From Rhizobium vallis (GTDB taxonomy: Bacteria > Pseudomonadota > Alphaproteobacteria > Rhizobiales > Rhizobiaceae), in assembly GCF_003985155.1 (NCBI RefSeq), contig NZ_ML133691.1, forward strand, positions 186,001 through 250,000: DNA of 64,000 bases, read 5' to 3'. A program made the position numbers and the translations under genes. Shown in pieces: positions 63,455-64,000 of the stretch (within the stretch, counting starts at the first letter, position 1; each line of letters starts with the position of its first letter). The notes beneath the pieces were generated by a model. It did no database searches. It was not told the DNA's origin and saw nothing but the letters and a program-made list of their open reading frames with translations.

Positions 63455-64000
63455 ATGGCACGCTTGGGCAACATATCCATCAGCCATATCGGCTTCCTCA
63501 CCCCCGGCAACTATCCTGACGAGGATCCGCTGTCGGGATTGGAGCAGACGCTCCAGCAGCTGCAATATGGCGAGGATCTGGGCTTCGATAGCGCCTGGGT
63601 CCGCCAGCGGCATCTCGAGCCCGGAATCTCTTCCGCGAGCGCTTTCCTGGCGGCCGCGACGCAGCGCACCAGCCGGATCGAGCTTGGAACCGCGGTCATT
63701 CCGATCGGTTATGAAAGCCCCTATCGGTTGGCCGAAGACCTTGCCACCGTCGATATCCTTTCGCGCGGGCGGCTGAATGTCGGCGTCAGTGCCGGCCGGC
63801 CGTTACACGCCGATCTGATCGCGCCGCTCGTCTTCGACGGCGACTGGACGGGTTACGATTTCTCGCATGAGCGCGTGCTGCGCTTTGCCGACAATCTGCG
63901 CGGCAACTATCTCGGCGACGAGCAGACCTTGATCAAGACGCCGTTCGGGCCGCAGCGGCCGCGCCTGCAGCCTTATGCCAAGGGCCTTATCGACCGGATC
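63455..64000 (+). CDS. Luciferase-like flavin monooxygenase, partial (runs off the right edge)
   Basis: 182 codons visible, still open at the window end. LLM features: ISHIGFLTPGNYPDEDPL, YGEDLGFDSAWVRQRHLEPG, RIELGTAVIPIGYESPYRLAED and RGRLNVGVSAGRP. Lacks the HH of the protein at 55445, having RQRHLE instead, so it is a different LLM branch. The ATG at 63455 follows the binding-protein stop by four bases. Third flavin monooxygenase of the cluster. Confidence 0.85.
   Translation, partial: MARLGNISISHIGFLTPGNYPDEDPLSGLEQTLQQLQYGEDLGFDSAWVRQRHLEPGISSASAFLAAATQRTSRIELGTAVIPIGYESPYRLAEDLATVDILSRGRLNVGVSAGRPLHADLIAPLVFDGDWTGYDFSHERVLRFADNLRGNYLGDEQTLIKTPFGPQRPRLQPYAKGLIDRI

Overview
The window looks like an accessory-replicon segment from a member of the Rhizobiaceae (Rhizobium/Sinorhizobium type). 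Supporting signs are GC-rich coding with alphaproteobacterial codon use, a DUF982 gene, a Usg-family gene, ROSE-type leaders on small heat-shock genes, a decayed repC end, and a very high density of ABC importers, LysR/GntR regulators and amino-acid oxidoreductases. No rRNA, tRNA, CRISPR array or intact transposase was recognised.

Layout. (1) 1-2104: two minus-strand genes resembling the threonine-dehydratase/ornithine-cyclodeaminase pair EutB/EutC, continuing beyond the left edge. (2) 2652-7971: plus-strand amine or amino-acid catabolic set: HAD hydrolase, APH-type small-molecule kinase, class III PLP enzyme, Lrp regulator, FAD oxidoreductase. (3) 8006-15157: seven-gene minus-strand operon (DUF1537 acid-sugar kinase, PdxA2-type dehydrogenase, unknown TIM-barrel protein, D-threonine aldolase-like enzyme, RidA, L-threonine aldolase-like enzyme, FAD oxidase) with a divergent LysR. 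(4) 16254-23950: GntR regulator divergent from a dipeptide-type ABC importer and a second FAD oxidase. (5) 24109-36269: acetyl-CoA synthetase, then a LysR divergent from a GMC oxidoreductase, a two-domain class III CoA transferase matching the DMSP lyase DddD, a betaine-type ABC importer, and an AcuI-type acryloyl-CoA reductase. (6) 37198-43442: heat-shock island with three Hsp20 genes, groESL, usg, DUF982, RpoH-like promoters, two predicted ROSE thermometers and a degenerate CIRCE. (7) 43577-53998: headless TetR remnant, a complete polar amino-acid ABC operon with GntR, a second amino-acid ABC operon lacking an ATPase but carrying a CapA-like protein, and two divergent XRE regulators. (8) 54420-55259: relics (HlyD tail, RepC tail, small plasmid gene). 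(9) 55445-64000: two luciferase-like monooxygenases, an NtaA/DszA-type monooxygenase, an M20 deacylase, a GNAT acetyltransferase, a fused permease-ATPase and two paralogous binding proteins.

Two systems stand out. The 27850-36269 operon reads as import of DMSP (or a close betaine analogue), cleavage to DMS and a 3-hydroxypropionyl-CoA product, and disposal of acryloyl-CoA; the acetyl-CoA synthetase just upstream could recycle the acetate made by the CoA-transfer step. The 55445-64000 cluster has nearly the same protein families as the Bacillus subtilis ytmI operon (S-(2-succino)cysteine and related S-alkylcysteine salvage: N-acetylate, oxidise, deacetylate), suggesting an alphaproteobacterial counterpart. 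All functions are read from motifs and context; no database search was run.
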